This document shows positions 1 to 7,633 of a stretch of 23,580 nt of DNA, piece by piece. The DNA comes from Porticoccaceae bacterium (lineage in GTDB: Bacteria; Pseudomonadota; Gammaproteobacteria; Pseudomonadales; Porticoccaceae), in contig DNBN01000143.1 in the NCBI GenBank assembly GCA_003491845.1, positions 493 to 24,072 of the forward strand, given 5' to 3'. Position numbers and translations under genes: made by a program. A model generated the notes under the pieces. The model was not told the origin of the DNA. It was given only the letters and a program-made list of their open reading frames with translations, and searched no databases. Position 1 is the first letter of the stretch. Each line of letters opens with the position of its first letter.

Positions 1-1754
1 ACATCAAACTGTTTGCCTACTTCTTCAAGGGTGTGATCGGTATTCATATCAATACCAAAGCGCATGCGTAATACCTTTGCCTCGCGTGCAGTGAGACTGC
101 TAAGTACACCGCGAGTAGAGTCCGTAAGGTTGTTCTTAGTCGCCTCATCTATAGGTTGTGCAATAGTTACATCTTCTATGAGATCACCAATGCTAGCATC
201 TTCATCTTCGCCAATAGGGGTTTCCATCGAAATGGGTTCTTTGGCAATTTTCAGTACTTTTCTGATCTTGTCTTCTGGCATTTCCATTCGCTCGGCAAGC
301 TCTTCTGGAGAGGGCTCTCGTCCCATTTCTTGCAACATTTGCCGTGAGATTCGATTGAGCTTATTGATTGTTTCAATCATGTGCACTGGTATGCGAATAG
401 TTCTTGCTTGGTCAGCAATAGAGCGTGTAATTGCCTGACGAATCCACCAGGTTGCGTAGGTTGAAAACTTGTAGCCACGACGGTACTCAAACTTATCTAC
501 CGCTTTCATCAAGCCAATGTTACCTTCTTGGATAAGGTCCAAAAATTGCAAACCACGGTTGGTGTACTTTTTAGCGATCGATATAACCAGTCTTAAATTG
601 GCCTCAACCATTTCTTTTTTGGCGCGCCGCGCCATGGCTTCGCCTATAGTGAGCCGGCGGTTGATGTCTTTAATTTGTATAATCGACAAGCCGCTTTCAG
701 TTTCAACTTGAGTCAACTTGCGTTGTGAGCGCAATATTTCAATTTCTTGATTGGCAATACCTTTAGAGTAATCTGCATCGGCACTGACAAGCGTACCGGT
801 CCACTTTAGGTTAACTTCATTGCCCGGAAAGGACTTAATAAACTCTTTACGTGGCATTTTTGCAAAGCGAATACAAAGTTTCATAATGTTGCGTTCTTCT
901 TTGCGAATTTTCTCCACTGATGTACGAATAAGCGTTACTAGGGGGTCAAACTGCCGAGGGGTAAGCTTTAGATATTTAAATAGCTCACCTAGGTCCTGAA
1001 TATTTTTAAGTGAGGCATTACCATCACGGCCATAGCGAGCAATAGACTTATCGGTTTTGAGTAGCTGAGCGCGAATTTCTTCAAATCGCTCAGTAGCTTC
1101 TTCAGGATCTAACCCACCTTCGTGCTCTTCCTCTTCTTCTTCGTCTTCATCTATCTCTTCACCATTAGCGATTTTTTCTGCTTCAGCTGCCTCAGCTGCT
1201 TGCTGTTGCGCTAGGGCAGACGGAACATGCTCCATTGGGTTGAGATAACCACTGATTAAATCAGTTAATTTTTTCTCTCCGGCAACCACTAAATCCCATT
1301 CGGCAATAATAGTAGCAACATTAGCAGGCCAGTCAGAGATGGCTGACATGAGCTCGCGAGTTCCTTCTTCAATCCGTTTGGCAATCTCTATCTCGCCTTC
1401 TCTGGTCAACAGTTCAACGGACCCCATTTCTCGCATGTACATACGAACTGGATCTGTGGTTCTGTGTTGCTCAGATTCTACTGACGCCAATGCAGCAGCT
1501 GCCTCTGCGGCAGCTACTTCGTCAGGAGTGTTGTCTCCTGACATCATCAACAGTGTTTCGGCATCTGGCGCTGTTTCAAATACCGTGATGCCCATGTCGT
1601 TGATCATTTGAATAATATCTTCCACCTGTTCTGGATCGGCGATATCCTCAGGAAGATGGTCATTTACCTCAGCGTAAGTAAGATAGCCCTGTTCGCGGCC
1701 TTTGGCGATTAGATCTTTGATACCTGACTGTTGCTTGTCGTTGTTTTCACTCAT
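1..1754 (-). CDS. rpoD: RNA polymerase sigma-70 (housekeeping sigma factor), C-terminus cut by window edge
   Basis: Primary sigma factor that directs RNA polymerase to -35/-10 promoters. I read 584 codons plus two bases from an ATG at 1754. The N-terminus carries [17 protein letters not shown] (about residues 21-37, region 1.1), followed by [12 protein letters not shown] (100-111, region 1.2), an acidic run of Asp/Glu at about 190-215 in the nonconserved region, and region 2 at about 381-445 with [29 protein letters not shown] and [13 protein letters not shown]. Region 3 and the start of region 4 ([19 protein letters not shown]) follow, and the frame is open at base 1. E. coli RpoD has 613 residues, so about 30 are missing, including the region 4.2 helix that reads the -35. 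It is the last gene of rpsU-yqeY-dnaG-rpoD, 113 bp after dnaG, and probably also has its own promoter at 1797-1825. No strong Shine-Dalgarno is visible before the ATG, but the start matches the family N-terminus. Confidence 0.97.
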   Translation of the reverse strand, partial: MSENNDKQQSGIKDLIAKGREQGYLTYAEVNDHLPEDIADPEQVEDIIQMINDMGITVFETAPDAETLLMMSGDNTPDEVAAAEAAAALASVESEQHRTTDPVRMYMREMGSVELLTREGEIEIAKRIEEGTRELMSAISDWPANVATIIAEWDLVVAGEKKLTDLISGYLNPMEHVPSALAQQQAAEAAEAEKIANGEEIDEDEEEEEEHEGGLDPEEATERFEEIRAQLLKTDKSIARYGRDGNASLKNIQDLGELFKYLKLTPRQFDPLVTLIRTSVEKIRKEERNIMKLCIRFAKMPRKEFIKSFPGNEVNLKWTGTLVSADADYSKGIANQEIEILRSQRKLTQVETESGLSIIQIKDINRRLTIGEAMARRAKKEMVEANLRLVISIAKKYTNRGLQFLDLIQEGNIGLMKAVDKFEYRRGYKFSTYATWWIRQAITRSIADQARTIRIPVHMIETINKLNRISRQMLQEMGREPSPEELAERMEMPEDKIRKVLKIAKEPISMETPIGEDEDASIGDLIEDVTIAQPIDEATKNNLTDSTRGVLSSLTAREAKVLRMRFGIDMNTDHTLEEVGKQFD

Positions 1755-1796
1755 AGGACAATCTTGCGTAGTTGAAGGTTGAAAAATTAGCGCGCA

Positions 1797-1825
1797 ATTA
1801 TATCGAAAAAAAGATGGTTTGTCTC
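1797..1825 (-). promoter_or_regulatory. Candidate internal promoter for rpoD
   Basis: On the minus strand a perfect -10 TATAAT (1797-1802) lies 17 bp downstream of GAGACA (1820-1825, 4 of 6 matches to TTGACA). Transcription would start near 1790, about 35 bases before the rpoD ATG. It would let rpoD be made separately from the long rpsU operon; in E. coli rpoD also has internal promoters, inside dnaG. This is inferred from sequence only. Confidence 0.5.
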
Positions 1826-1832
1826 AGACAAA
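1818..1832. promoter_or_regulatory. 15-bp perfect palindrome over the rpoD -35 element
   Basis: TTTGTCT-C-AGACAAA is a perfect 7+1+7 inverted repeat between dnaG and rpoD. It fully covers the proposed -35 at 1820-1825, as a repressor site would. As minus-strand RNA it could form a 6-bp stem with a 3-base loop, followed five bases later by seven T (1806-1812), so a weak dnaG terminator or a processing hairpin is an alternative. It does not fit the LexA box (CTGT-N8-ACAG). Confidence 0.4.
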
Positions 1833-1867
1833 TTGCGTAATGTTTTGCTAACTGCTGTCACCATAGT

Positions 1868-3823
1868 TTAGAGCACAAGTCTCTGTTTTATCTTGTTTTT
1901 TAAGTCTTCTGATTGTTTGTCTCCAGGCAGCTGTAGTCGTAACTTGTGTAATTGTTTGATTTCGCGCTCGGTCAAGGTTTTACGCTGCAGTAAGTGTAGG
2001 GCTTTGTCGACCACCGGCATCGCGTCAAATGCGGTATTAATGACATGTCTCAAAGCATCGTTAAACTCTTGATGGTCGTCTCGGCCAGTACCGACCGGTG
2101 GATGGTAAAGCTCACTTGCAGCGAGGCTTTGAAGTGTTTTGGTCTCTTCTTGATTGCCATGAGTACCCAACCAATAGGCAAAAATATGCGATGGTTTGTA
2201 GTGGGGGTTTTTCTTGGCAACCTCTAAAACCCGGAGAAATAGGCGTGTATCCTGATGGGTAGATTGGGTGAGAAAACTAACATCCTCCACCGATTCGGCT
2301 AAGGCGGGATGGTTGAGTAGGAGCGCGGTTATAAACTTAATGGGACTAAGCCGTATTTTAGTGACTCTATCAGAGGTGAGTTCAGCGTAGTCATTGTCAG
2401 CGCCTACATTATTGTATTCTGGATAGTGGTAGTCATCATCATTAAAAGGCGCAGTGTCGGTATTCGCTAGATGACTGTTAACATCTTGCTCTTTGACAAT
2501 GGCGGCTCGTTGCTGGGGTGATATATGAGTGGCTACATAGTCGCGTAAATTGTCAGCAGAAATGCCTGTACGACGAGATAATTCCTCTAGCATTAATTGG
2601 CGAAAAACCCCCTGAGGAATGCGGTTGATTTGCGGTGCACAGACCTTGCTCAAGCGAGCTTTTCCGTCAGCGGTGGAGCTATCAATGCCATCACTTAGTT
2701 GTTCAAAAAGAAATTCAGATAACGGCTGAGATTGCTCGATTTTTTCTTTGAAGGCAGCGCTGCCAAGCTCTCGAACCATCGTATCGGGATCTTCACCGTC
2801 CGGTAAAAACAAAAACCTTGCTGACACGCCGTCGCGCATTTCAGGTAGGGCAATGTCTAAAGAACGAGAGGCAGCTCGGCGTCCGGCACTGTCTCCGTCA
2901 AAGCAAAAAATTAGCTCCGATGTATAGCGAAACAGTTTTTGCAGATGGTTTTCAGTTAGTGCTGTTCCCAGGGTTGCAACCGCATTTGGAATGCCAAATT
3001 GGGCCAATGCTATGACATCCATGTAGCCTTCTACCATAATAAGGTAGGGGATTTCTTTAAGGGTCTGTCGCGCTTCATAAAGACCGTATAACTCTCTGCC
3101 TTTATGGAATACTGGTGTTTCTGGTGAATTTAAATATTTTGGTGTGCTGTCATCAAGTACTCTACCGCCAAAGCCTATGGTCCTACCGCGTTGGTCTCTG
3201 ATGGGAAACATAATCCGATGGCGAAACCGATCGTATTGCTTTTTTTCTTCCGGTTTGACAATGATCATTCCAGATTGATCTAAAAGTTGGTTTTTTTGCT
3301 CGCTGCCACCAACGCTACTGAGCAAATTGTCCCAACCTGCAGGTGCATAGCCTATACCGAATTGAGCGGCTATTTTGCCGCTAAGACCACGGCCTTTTAG
3401 GTAGTTGACCGCAGTATGGGCCATGGTGTGTTGGCGCAACTGTCTGCGGTAATAGCTGTCAGAGTCGCGTAAGGTTGAATAGATATTGTCCTTTTGCTTA
3501 ACCACTTTTTGGTCAGCCACTGCTTCTCGAGGAATTTCCATGCCGGCATTTTTTGCCAGCATTTCTACGGCGGGTAAAAAGTCTAAGCGATCAAATTCCA
3601 TGACAAAACCCAGGGCATTTCCACCGGCACCACAACCAAAGCAATAGTAGAATTGCTTGTCTTGGGCAACGGTAAAGGAAGGACTTTTTTCTTCATGAAA
3701 AGGACAGCAAGCTTTATAGTTTTTTCCGGCTTTTTTTAACGGCACACGTCCATTGACCACATCGACAATATCAATGCGATCGAGTAAGTCGTCTATAAAC
3801 GTTTGTGGAATTAATCCTGCCAT
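1868..3823 (-). CDS. dnaG: DNA primase
   Basis: Makes the short RNA primers for lagging-strand synthesis and replication start, acting with DnaB helicase. The 651 residues contain the N-terminal CHC2 zinc finger with ligands C40, H43, C61 and C64, the RNA-polymerase core with a TOPRIM fold (LIMVEGYMDV with E265; CFDGDSAGRRA with D309 and D311), and a divergent C-terminal domain (about 490-651) expected to bind DnaB. Zinc and metal residues fall at the same numbers as in E. coli DnaG, so the catalytic core is intact. The length is somewhat over the 581 residues of E. coli, the excess lying in the linker and C-terminal part. The gene is third in the rpsU operon. The ATG at 3823 has almost no Shine-Dalgarno upstream, in line with the low DnaG dosage known in E. 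coli, where this operon is controlled at several levels. Confidence 0.97.
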   Translation of the reverse strand: MAGLIPQTFIDDLLDRIDIVDVVNGRVPLKKAGKNYKACCPFHEEKSPSFTVAQDKQFYYCFGCGAGGNALGFVMEFDRLDFLPAVEMLAKNAGMEIPREAVADQKVVKQKDNIYSTLRDSDSYYRRQLRQHTMAHTAVNYLKGRGLSGKIAAQFGIGYAPAGWDNLLSSVGGSEQKNQLLDQSGMIIVKPEEKKQYDRFRHRIMFPIRDQRGRTIGFGGRVLDDSTPKYLNSPETPVFHKGRELYGLYEARQTLKEIPYLIMVEGYMDVIALAQFGIPNAVATLGTALTENHLQKLFRYTSELIFCFDGDSAGRRAASRSLDIALPEMRDGVSARFLFLPDGEDPDTMVRELGSAAFKEKIEQSQPLSEFLFEQLSDGIDSSTADGKARLSKVCAPQINRIPQGVFRQLMLEELSRRTGISADNLRDYVATHISPQQRAAIVKEQDVNSHLANTDTAPFNDDDYHYPEYNNVGADNDYAELTSDRVTKIRLSPIKFITALLLNHPALAESVEDVSFLTQSTHQDTRLFLRVLEVAKKNPHYKPSHIFAYWLGTHGNQEETKTLQSLAASELYHPPVGTGRDDHQEFNDALRHVINTAFDAMPVVDKALHLLQRKTLTEREIKQLHKLRLQLPGDKQSEDLKNKIKQRLVL

Positions 3824-3890
3824 GAACTAATCAGCGTGTTATCAGCGATGCGCTCTAGTGTACCCAAATCAACGGCGATTGAAATGGTGT

Positions 3891-4337
3891 TTAGCGATTT
3901 AGTTCTATCTTTACCAGTCCACTTACAGCGCCGCCGTCTGCACGTCCTTGGATTTTCGGCTTTAAAATAGCCATAACCTTGCCCATGTCGCGCATTGATT
4001 CAGCGCCAGACTCGCTTATTGCCTTTATGACCATTGCGTTGATTTCTTCGTCGCTTAAGGCCTTGGGTAAAAATTCTTGAATGACACTAATTTCAAACGT
4101 TTCAATAGCTGCTAGCTCATCACGCCCCGCTGCTTGGTATTGAGATACAGAATCTCGGCGCTGTTTGATCATTTTATCAAGGATTGCTAGTAATCTTTCA
4201 TCAGAGACAACAATTCGTTCATCAACTTCTATGCGTTTTACCTCTGCGAGCATGAGTCTTATAGCGCCAAGGCGAGGTTTTTGTTTGGCTCGCATGGCTT
4301 CTTTCATAGCATTGGTTAGGTCTGTTTTCATAGACAT
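3891..4337 (-). CDS. GatB/YqeY domain protein
   Basis: A 148-residue soluble protein of the YqeY family, which resembles the C-terminal tRNA-binding tail of the GatB amidotransferase subunit. The beginning MKTDLTNAMKEAMRAK, the middle KQRRDSVSQYQAAGRDEL and the ending KIQGRADGGAVSGLVK are typical. Its exact role is unsettled; a part in tRNA or amidotransferase chemistry is suggested by homology only. It lies between rpsU and dnaG, a place it holds in Pseudomonas and many relatives but not in E. coli. GGAG at 4346-4349 is 8 bases before the ATG at 4337. A second Met two codons later is possible but more poorly spaced. The gene is downstream of the terminator at 4381-4405, so it depends on read-through of that site. 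Confidence 0.93.
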   Translation of the reverse strand: MSMKTDLTNAMKEAMRAKQKPRLGAIRLMLAEVKRIEVDERIVVSDERLLAILDKMIKQRRDSVSQYQAAGRDELAAIETFEISVIQEFLPKALSDEEINAMVIKAISESGAESMRDMGKVMAILKPKIQGRADGGAVSGLVKIELNR

Positions 4338-4380
4338 CGAGTTGTCTCCAATTGATTTATTCGAAGGATTCTAGAAACAC

Positions 4381-4405
4381 AAAAAGCGCCCTCTAGGCGC
4401 TCTTT
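4381..4405 (-). terminator. Intrinsic terminator/attenuator after rpsU
   Basis: Minus-strand RNA reads AAAGAGCGCC-TAGAG-GGCGCTTTTT. This is a 10-bp stem with one G-U pair, a 5-base loop, and a T run inside and after the 3' arm. It starts 36 bases after the rpsU stop and lies upstream of yqeY-dnaG-rpoD. E. coli has a terminator (T1) at the same place that keeps S21 mRNA abundant and passes only part of transcription to dnaG-rpoD, so the same role is likely here. Confidence 0.88.
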
Positions 4406-4440
4406 GGACTACTTACTCTAAACATCTTGAGGATGTTAGG

Positions 4441-4656
4441 TTAGTATAACCGAGTGAACTTGCGTGACTCGCGAGACACTTTCTTCTGGTTACGTTTTAC
4501 TGCAGCGGCTGCTTTACGTTTACGCACCCATGTAGGCTTCTCATAGAATTCACAGCTGCGCACTTTAGCTAAAACACCTGCTTTTTCACAAGAGCGTTTA
4601 AACCGACGTAGCGCTACGTCAAATGGCTCGTTTTCTTTAATACGTACACTTGGCAT
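4441..4656 (-). CDS. rpsU: 30S ribosomal protein S21
   Basis: Small basic protein of the 30S subunit platform near the anti-Shine-Dalgarno, needed for efficient initiation. The 71 residues align end to end with E. coli S21: the shared block [20 protein letters not shown] (residues 8-27) is followed by FYEKPT, a Lys/Arg-rich helix and the terminal TRLY. It is first in the operon with yqeY, dnaG and rpoD, and is followed by a strong intrinsic terminator that should give it the highest transcript level. AGGA at 4667-4670 lies 10 bases before the ATG. It is divergent from tsaD over a 286-bp spacer that holds candidate promoters for both directions. Confidence 0.98.
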   Translation of the reverse strand: MPSVRIKENEPFDVALRRFKRSCEKAGVLAKVRSCEFYEKPTWVRKRKAAAAVKRNQKKVSRESRKFTRLY

Positions 4657-4728
4657 GTATGCTTAATCCTGTAGTCAATTTGCTTGTCGTGGCGCTGTTA
4701 AGCGATCCACCGTGTCAAGGGCGCGTAG

Positions 4729-4756
4729 TCTATACACTTAGCATAGTTGTTGCAAA
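4729..4756 (-). promoter_or_regulatory. Candidate promoter of the rpsU operon
   Basis: On the minus strand TTTGCA (4751-4756, 4 of 6) and TATAGA (4729-4734, 4 of 6) are 16 bp apart, which gives a leader of about 65 bases before rpsU. The match is moderate. The divergent spacer must hold a promoter for this strong operon, and this is the best candidate I could find by eye. Confidence 0.35.
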
Positions 4757-4894
4757 GGTTTTTAGTGCTTTTTATGGGGTTTTCAGGCCAGGGTCGATTC
4801 GATATGTCTAGTTATGTCAATTTGGCTGAATAGGTGCTCGCTGTCTAGCGTTTTATAGCGTAGGACTGTATAGGTTAAATAGGCTAACTGTGGT

Positions 4895-4900
4895 TATAAT
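4895..4900 (+). promoter_or_regulatory. Candidate -10 box of the tsaD operon
   Basis: A perfect TATAAT lies 42 bases before the tsaD ATG, on the plus strand. The -35 position (around 4871-4877) reads AGGTTA or similar and matches poorly, so an activator or an AT-rich UP-like element may help, or the site may be coincidental. Confidence 0.35.
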
Positions 4901-4942
4901 TGCAGGATTAAATTCAGTAATTGATTTTAGGTATTAGTTATT

Positions 4943-5983
4943 ATGCTTGTTTTAGGTATCGAAACGTCTTGCGATGAAACGGGCGTTGCAGTATTTGACA
5001 GTGAGCGCGGATTACTGGCTCATACACTCTACTCCCAAACAAAGCTTCATGCTGAATATGGTGGAGTGGTTCCGGAACTTGCCTCTCGAGATCATGTACG
5101 AAAAATTTTACCTCTTCTAGACGAGGTCTTAAAGACTGCAGGTGTTGCCAAAACTGATTTAGATGGTATTGCATACACCGCTGGCCCCGGCTTGATGGGG
5201 GCTCTAATGGTGGGGGGTGCTACGGCAACATCACTAGGGTTTGCGCTAGACATTCCAGTTTTGGGAGTACATCATATGGAAGCTCATTTATTGGCACCCA
5301 TGTTAGAGGCTAAACCGCCCTCGTTTCCGTTTGTGGCATTATTGGTATCTGGAGGCCACACTCAACTGGTGGCTGTTTCGGCGATCGGTGAGTATGAAGT
5401 TTTAGGTGAGTCTCTAGATGATGCTGCTGGAGAGGCCTTTGATAAAACAGCTAAAATGTTGGACTTAGACTATCCGGGAGGGCCTGTACTAGCAGGTCTT
5501 GCTGAGCATGGCGAGATTGAGCGATTCGCGTTCCCACGTCCAATGACAGATCGACCTGGCTTAGAATTTAGCTTTTCTGGATTGAAGACTCATACCAGAA
5601 ATTTGATTCAACAACATCGGGGTGATGATGTATTACCTGATGAAAAAACTATTTTAGACATCTGTGCCGGGTTTCAAGAAGCGATCGTAGATACACTGGT
5701 AATCAAGTGCCGTCGAGCAATGCTAGCAACAGAAATGCAAACGCTAGTGATTGCAGGTGGTGTATCTGCCAATACTAGACTTCGGCACAAATTAGAGGTC
5801 GCTCTGGGGAAAGAGGGAGTCGAGGTGTTTTATGCGCGACAGGAGTTTTGTACGGATAATGGCGCCATGATAGCGTACACAGGTTGCCAGAGGTTACTCG
5901 CTGGGGAGCGCAATGCGATGGCTATAGACGCGGTTCCTCGCTGGCCAATGGATAAACTTAATCGGCCTATGGCTGCGAGCTAA
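4943..5983 (+). CDS. tsaD: tRNA N6-adenosine threonylcarbamoyltransferase, catalytic subunit
   Basis: Transfers the threonylcarbamoyl group from TC-AMP to A37 of ANN-decoding tRNAs (t6A) in the cytoplasm, with TsaB and TsaE; TsaC supplies TC-AMP. The 346 residues show the ASKHA nucleotide-binding start [10 protein letters not shown] (5-14), the metal-binding HHMEAH with H111 and H115, the glycine motif LLVSGGHT (133-140), [36 protein letters not shown], and the C-terminal metal Asp in CTDNGAM (D305). All key positions are present and the length is normal (E. coli 337). It heads a plus-strand set with folB 18 bp downstream. The Shine-Dalgarno is weak (TTAGG, about 11 bases upstream), but the start matches the family N-terminus exactly. 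Confidence 0.98.
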   Translation: MLVLGIETSCDETGVAVFDSERGLLAHTLYSQTKLHAEYGGVVPELASRDHVRKILPLLDEVLKTAGVAKTDLDGIAYTAGPGLMGALMVGGATATSLGFALDIPVLGVHHMEAHLLAPMLEAKPPSFPFVALLVSGGHTQLVAVSAIGEYEVLGESLDDAAGEAFDKTAKMLDLDYPGGPVLAGLAEHGEIERFAFPRPMTDRPGLEFSFSGLKTHTRNLIQQHRGDDVLPDEKTILDICAGFQEAIVDTLVIKCRRAMLATEMQTLVIAGGVSANTRLRHKLEVALGKEGVEVFYARQEFCTDNGAMIAYTGCQRLLAGERNAMAIDAVPRWPMDKLNRPMAAS

Positions 5984-6001
5984 CATACAGGAGGGCATGT
6001 A

Positions 6002-6358
6002 ATGGATATTGTCTACATTAGAGATCTGCGAATTGAAACTATCATTGGCATATATGATTGGGAGCGAGAGGTAAAACAGACAGTGAGTCTGGATCTTGAG
6101 ATGGCACACGACATTCGTCGCGCTGCACAAACTGATGATATTCAATATGCCCTCAACTACAAGTCTATTGCTAAGCGTTTAATTGCGTTTATTGAGCAGA
6201 GTGAATTTTTATTGGTTGAGAGAATGGCTGAGGAAGTTGCTGGTATTGTTTGTAAGGAATTCTCAGTGCCATGGTTAAAATTGCGTGTCAGCAAGCCCGG
6301 CGCGCTGCGAGGTTCTCAAGATGTAGGGATCATTATCGAGCGTGGAGAGCGCAGCTAG
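6002..6358 (+). CDS. folB: Dihydroneopterin aldolase
   Basis: Cleaves 7,8-dihydroneopterin to 6-hydroxymethyl-7,8-dihydropterin and glycolaldehyde, the step before FolK in folate synthesis; a cytosolic oligomer. The 118 residues show IETIIGIYDWERE (11-23, with E21 of the pterin pocket), ALNYKSIAKRL (Y53), LVERMAEEVA (E74) and LRVSKPGALRGSQDVGI, where K98 corresponds to the catalytic lysine. An excellent Shine-Dalgarno AGGAGGG (5989-5995) lies 6 bases before the ATG and is stronger than that of tsaD, suggesting independent loading of ribosomes. The stop TAG shares its G with the GTG start of folK, so the two are probably translationally coupled. Confidence 0.95.
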   Translation: MDIVYIRDLRIETIIGIYDWEREVKQTVSLDLEMAHDIRRAAQTDDIQYALNYKSIAKRLIAFIEQSEFLLVERMAEEVAGIVCKEFSVPWLKLRVSKPGALRGSQDVGIIIERGERS

Positions 6359-6861
6359 TGGCCCACATCTACCTGAGTTTGGGTAGCAATATTGATCGCC
6401 ATGCGCGTATCAATGCGGCCTTGGATGCCTTACTTTTGATGTTTGGTGATTTACAGCTATCCCCGGTATATGAAAGCGATTCTGTGGGATTTGCCGGAGA
6501 TAATTTTTTTAATTTGGTGGTAGGTATTACCACTAATAAATCTATCGGTGAAGTGTCGGCAATTCTTAAGCACATAGAAAACGAGAATGGACGTGATCGC
6601 TCTGCGCCGCGCTTTGGTCCACGTAGTTTGGATATTGATATTCTCACGGTTGATGATATTTGCGGTGCGGTAGACGGAATTCAGTTGCCTCGAGAAGAGG
6701 TACTTGTGAATGCGTTTGTATTACTTCCTCTGGCTGATATAGCACCAGACCGAGTGCATCCGCAAACGGGAAAAACCTATGAACATCATTGGCAAGAGTA
6801 CGACCAGAGTAAACAAAAGCTATGGGCTATAGAATTCATCTGGCTAAATAGACCTGCATAA
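6358..6861 (+). CDS. folK: 6-hydroxymethyl-7,8-dihydropterin pyrophosphokinase
   Basis: Transfers pyrophosphate from ATP to 6-hydroxymethyl-dihydropterin, giving the substrate of dihydropteroate synthase. From a GTG at 6358 (TAGTG junction with folB) it has 167 residues beginning MAHIYLSLGSNIDRH, the classic HPPK N-terminus. GGAGAG at 6344-6349 is 8 bases upstream and supports this start; the frame extends further upstream inside folB, but that part has no family match. GRDRS (78-82) and RFGPRSLDIDIL (85-96) hold the ATP-binding Arg residues and the two Mg-binding Asp residues (D92, D94). LVNAFVLLPLADIAP (116-130) is also typical. It converges with the pteridine reductase gene, with only 10 bp between the stops and no visible terminator. 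Confidence 0.93.
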   Translation: MAHIYLSLGSNIDRHARINAALDALLLMFGDLQLSPVYESDSVGFAGDNFFNLVVGITTNKSIGEVSAILKHIENENGRDRSAPRFGPRSLDIDILTVDDICGAVDGIQLPREEVLVNAFVLLPLADIAPDRVHPQTGKTYEHHWQEYDQSKQKLWAIEFIWLNRPA

Positions 6862-6871
6862 TTCCAATAAG

Positions 6872-7621
6872 CTACAAACTGTTAGAACTGCCACCATCCA
6901 CTGCGATCGTCTGACCTGTCATATAGGTAGCATTTATAGCTAAAAAATAAACCGTTTTAGCAATATCTTGTTCGGTTCCGAGTCGACCCATGGGCACTTT
7001 ACTTAGCACTGAGGACTGCTTGTCAATATCATCTGATTCGTGCTCTGGCCAAAGTATTGCTCCTGGCGCGACGCTGTTAACTCTTACCTCAGGGCCAAGT
7101 TCTTTAGCCAAAGTTTTTGTCATGGCAATATTGCCGGCTTTGGCGATAGAGTAAATTGGGTGATTTTGCAGCGCCCCTCGTGCATGCATGTCAGAGATAT
7201 TGACAATGGTTCCCTGTGCGAGAGTAAGCAGAGGGGCAAGTTTTTGTGAGAGGAAAAAAGGCCCTTTTAAGTTGCTATTGATGAGGTCATCCCACTGGGC
7301 TTCATCACAGTCAGCCAAAGGTGTAGGATAAAAACTAGAGGCGTTATTAACCAATACATCAAGGCGTCCTATGCTTTTGATCAGGTTAGTGATCTTGTCT
7401 AAACCAGACATGTGATTTAGGTCACTTTGCACCAGTAAGCAACTCTCAGCGCGCAGGTTGTTAAGCTCTTGAGAGAGTTTGTTTGCTTCGGCGGCAGAGC
7501 GATTAAAATGAATCACAACCCTATACCCCTGCTCATGGAATAAGCGCGCTACCACTGCACCTATGCGTCGGGCAGCCCCAGTGATTAATATAACAGGATC
7601 GTTAGGGTAATCGTTTTGCAT
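6872..7621 (-). CDS. Pteridine reductase (SDR family, PTR1/FolM-like)
   Basis: NADPH-dependent reductase of the short-chain dehydrogenase family, probably reducing dihydropterins (dihydromonapterin or dihydrobiopterin) and perhaps dihydrofolate. The 249 residues show TGAARRIG (14-21), where Arg replaces the usual glycine pattern as in pteridine reductases; NNASSFYPTPL (92-102), a signature of that group; D144 with Y157 and K161, matching the Asp-13-Tyr-3-Lys arrangement of Leishmania PTR1 (D181, Y194, K198); and SVAPGAILWPE. AAGGA at 7628-7632 is 6 bases before the ATG. It follows cca by 12 bp on the same strand. Lying tail to tail with folB-folK, it fits pterin metabolism. Another SDR role cannot be fully excluded, but the active-site pattern argues for a pterin substrate. 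Confidence 0.87.
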   Translation of the reverse strand: MQNDYPNDPVILITGAARRIGAVVARLFHEQGYRVVIHFNRSAAEANKLSQELNNLRAESCLLVQSDLNHMSGLDKITNLIKSIGRLDVLVNNASSFYPTPLADCDEAQWDDLINSNLKGPFFLSQKLAPLLTLAQGTIVNISDMHARGALQNHPIYSIAKAGNIAMTKTLAKELGPEVRVNSVAPGAILWPEHESDDIDKQSSVLSKVPMGRLGTEQDIAKTVYFLAINATYMTGQTIAVDGGSSNSL

Positions 7622-7633
7622 TTGAATTCCTTA

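Noticed and set aside
64..711. Open frames on the plus strand opposite rpoD (64-438, 517-711, 1339-1611)
   Set aside because: They are exactly antisense to well-conserved RpoD sequence, have Ser/Ile-rich nonsense composition and no family resemblance.
1117..1170. Low-complexity CTT/TCC-rich tract that looks like a repeat
   Set aside because: It encodes the Glu/Asp run in the nonconserved region of RpoD and is explained by that; unit length is not regular.
1806..1832. Intrinsic terminator for dnaG (stem TTTGTC/GACAAA with seven T)
   Set aside because: The stem has only two G-C pairs and five bases separate it from the T run, so an operator or processing site is at least as likely; listed as a palindrome instead.
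4941..5174. Antisense 77-residue frame within tsaD, and similar frames opposite smc, dnaG, cca and ligA
   Set aside because: Shadows of the real genes; no start signals, family match or separate promoter.
6271..6357. Extension of folK upstream into folB
   Set aside because: It would add 29 residues overlapping folB in another frame with no similarity to HPPK; the GTG at 6358 has a Shine-Dalgarno and a family start.
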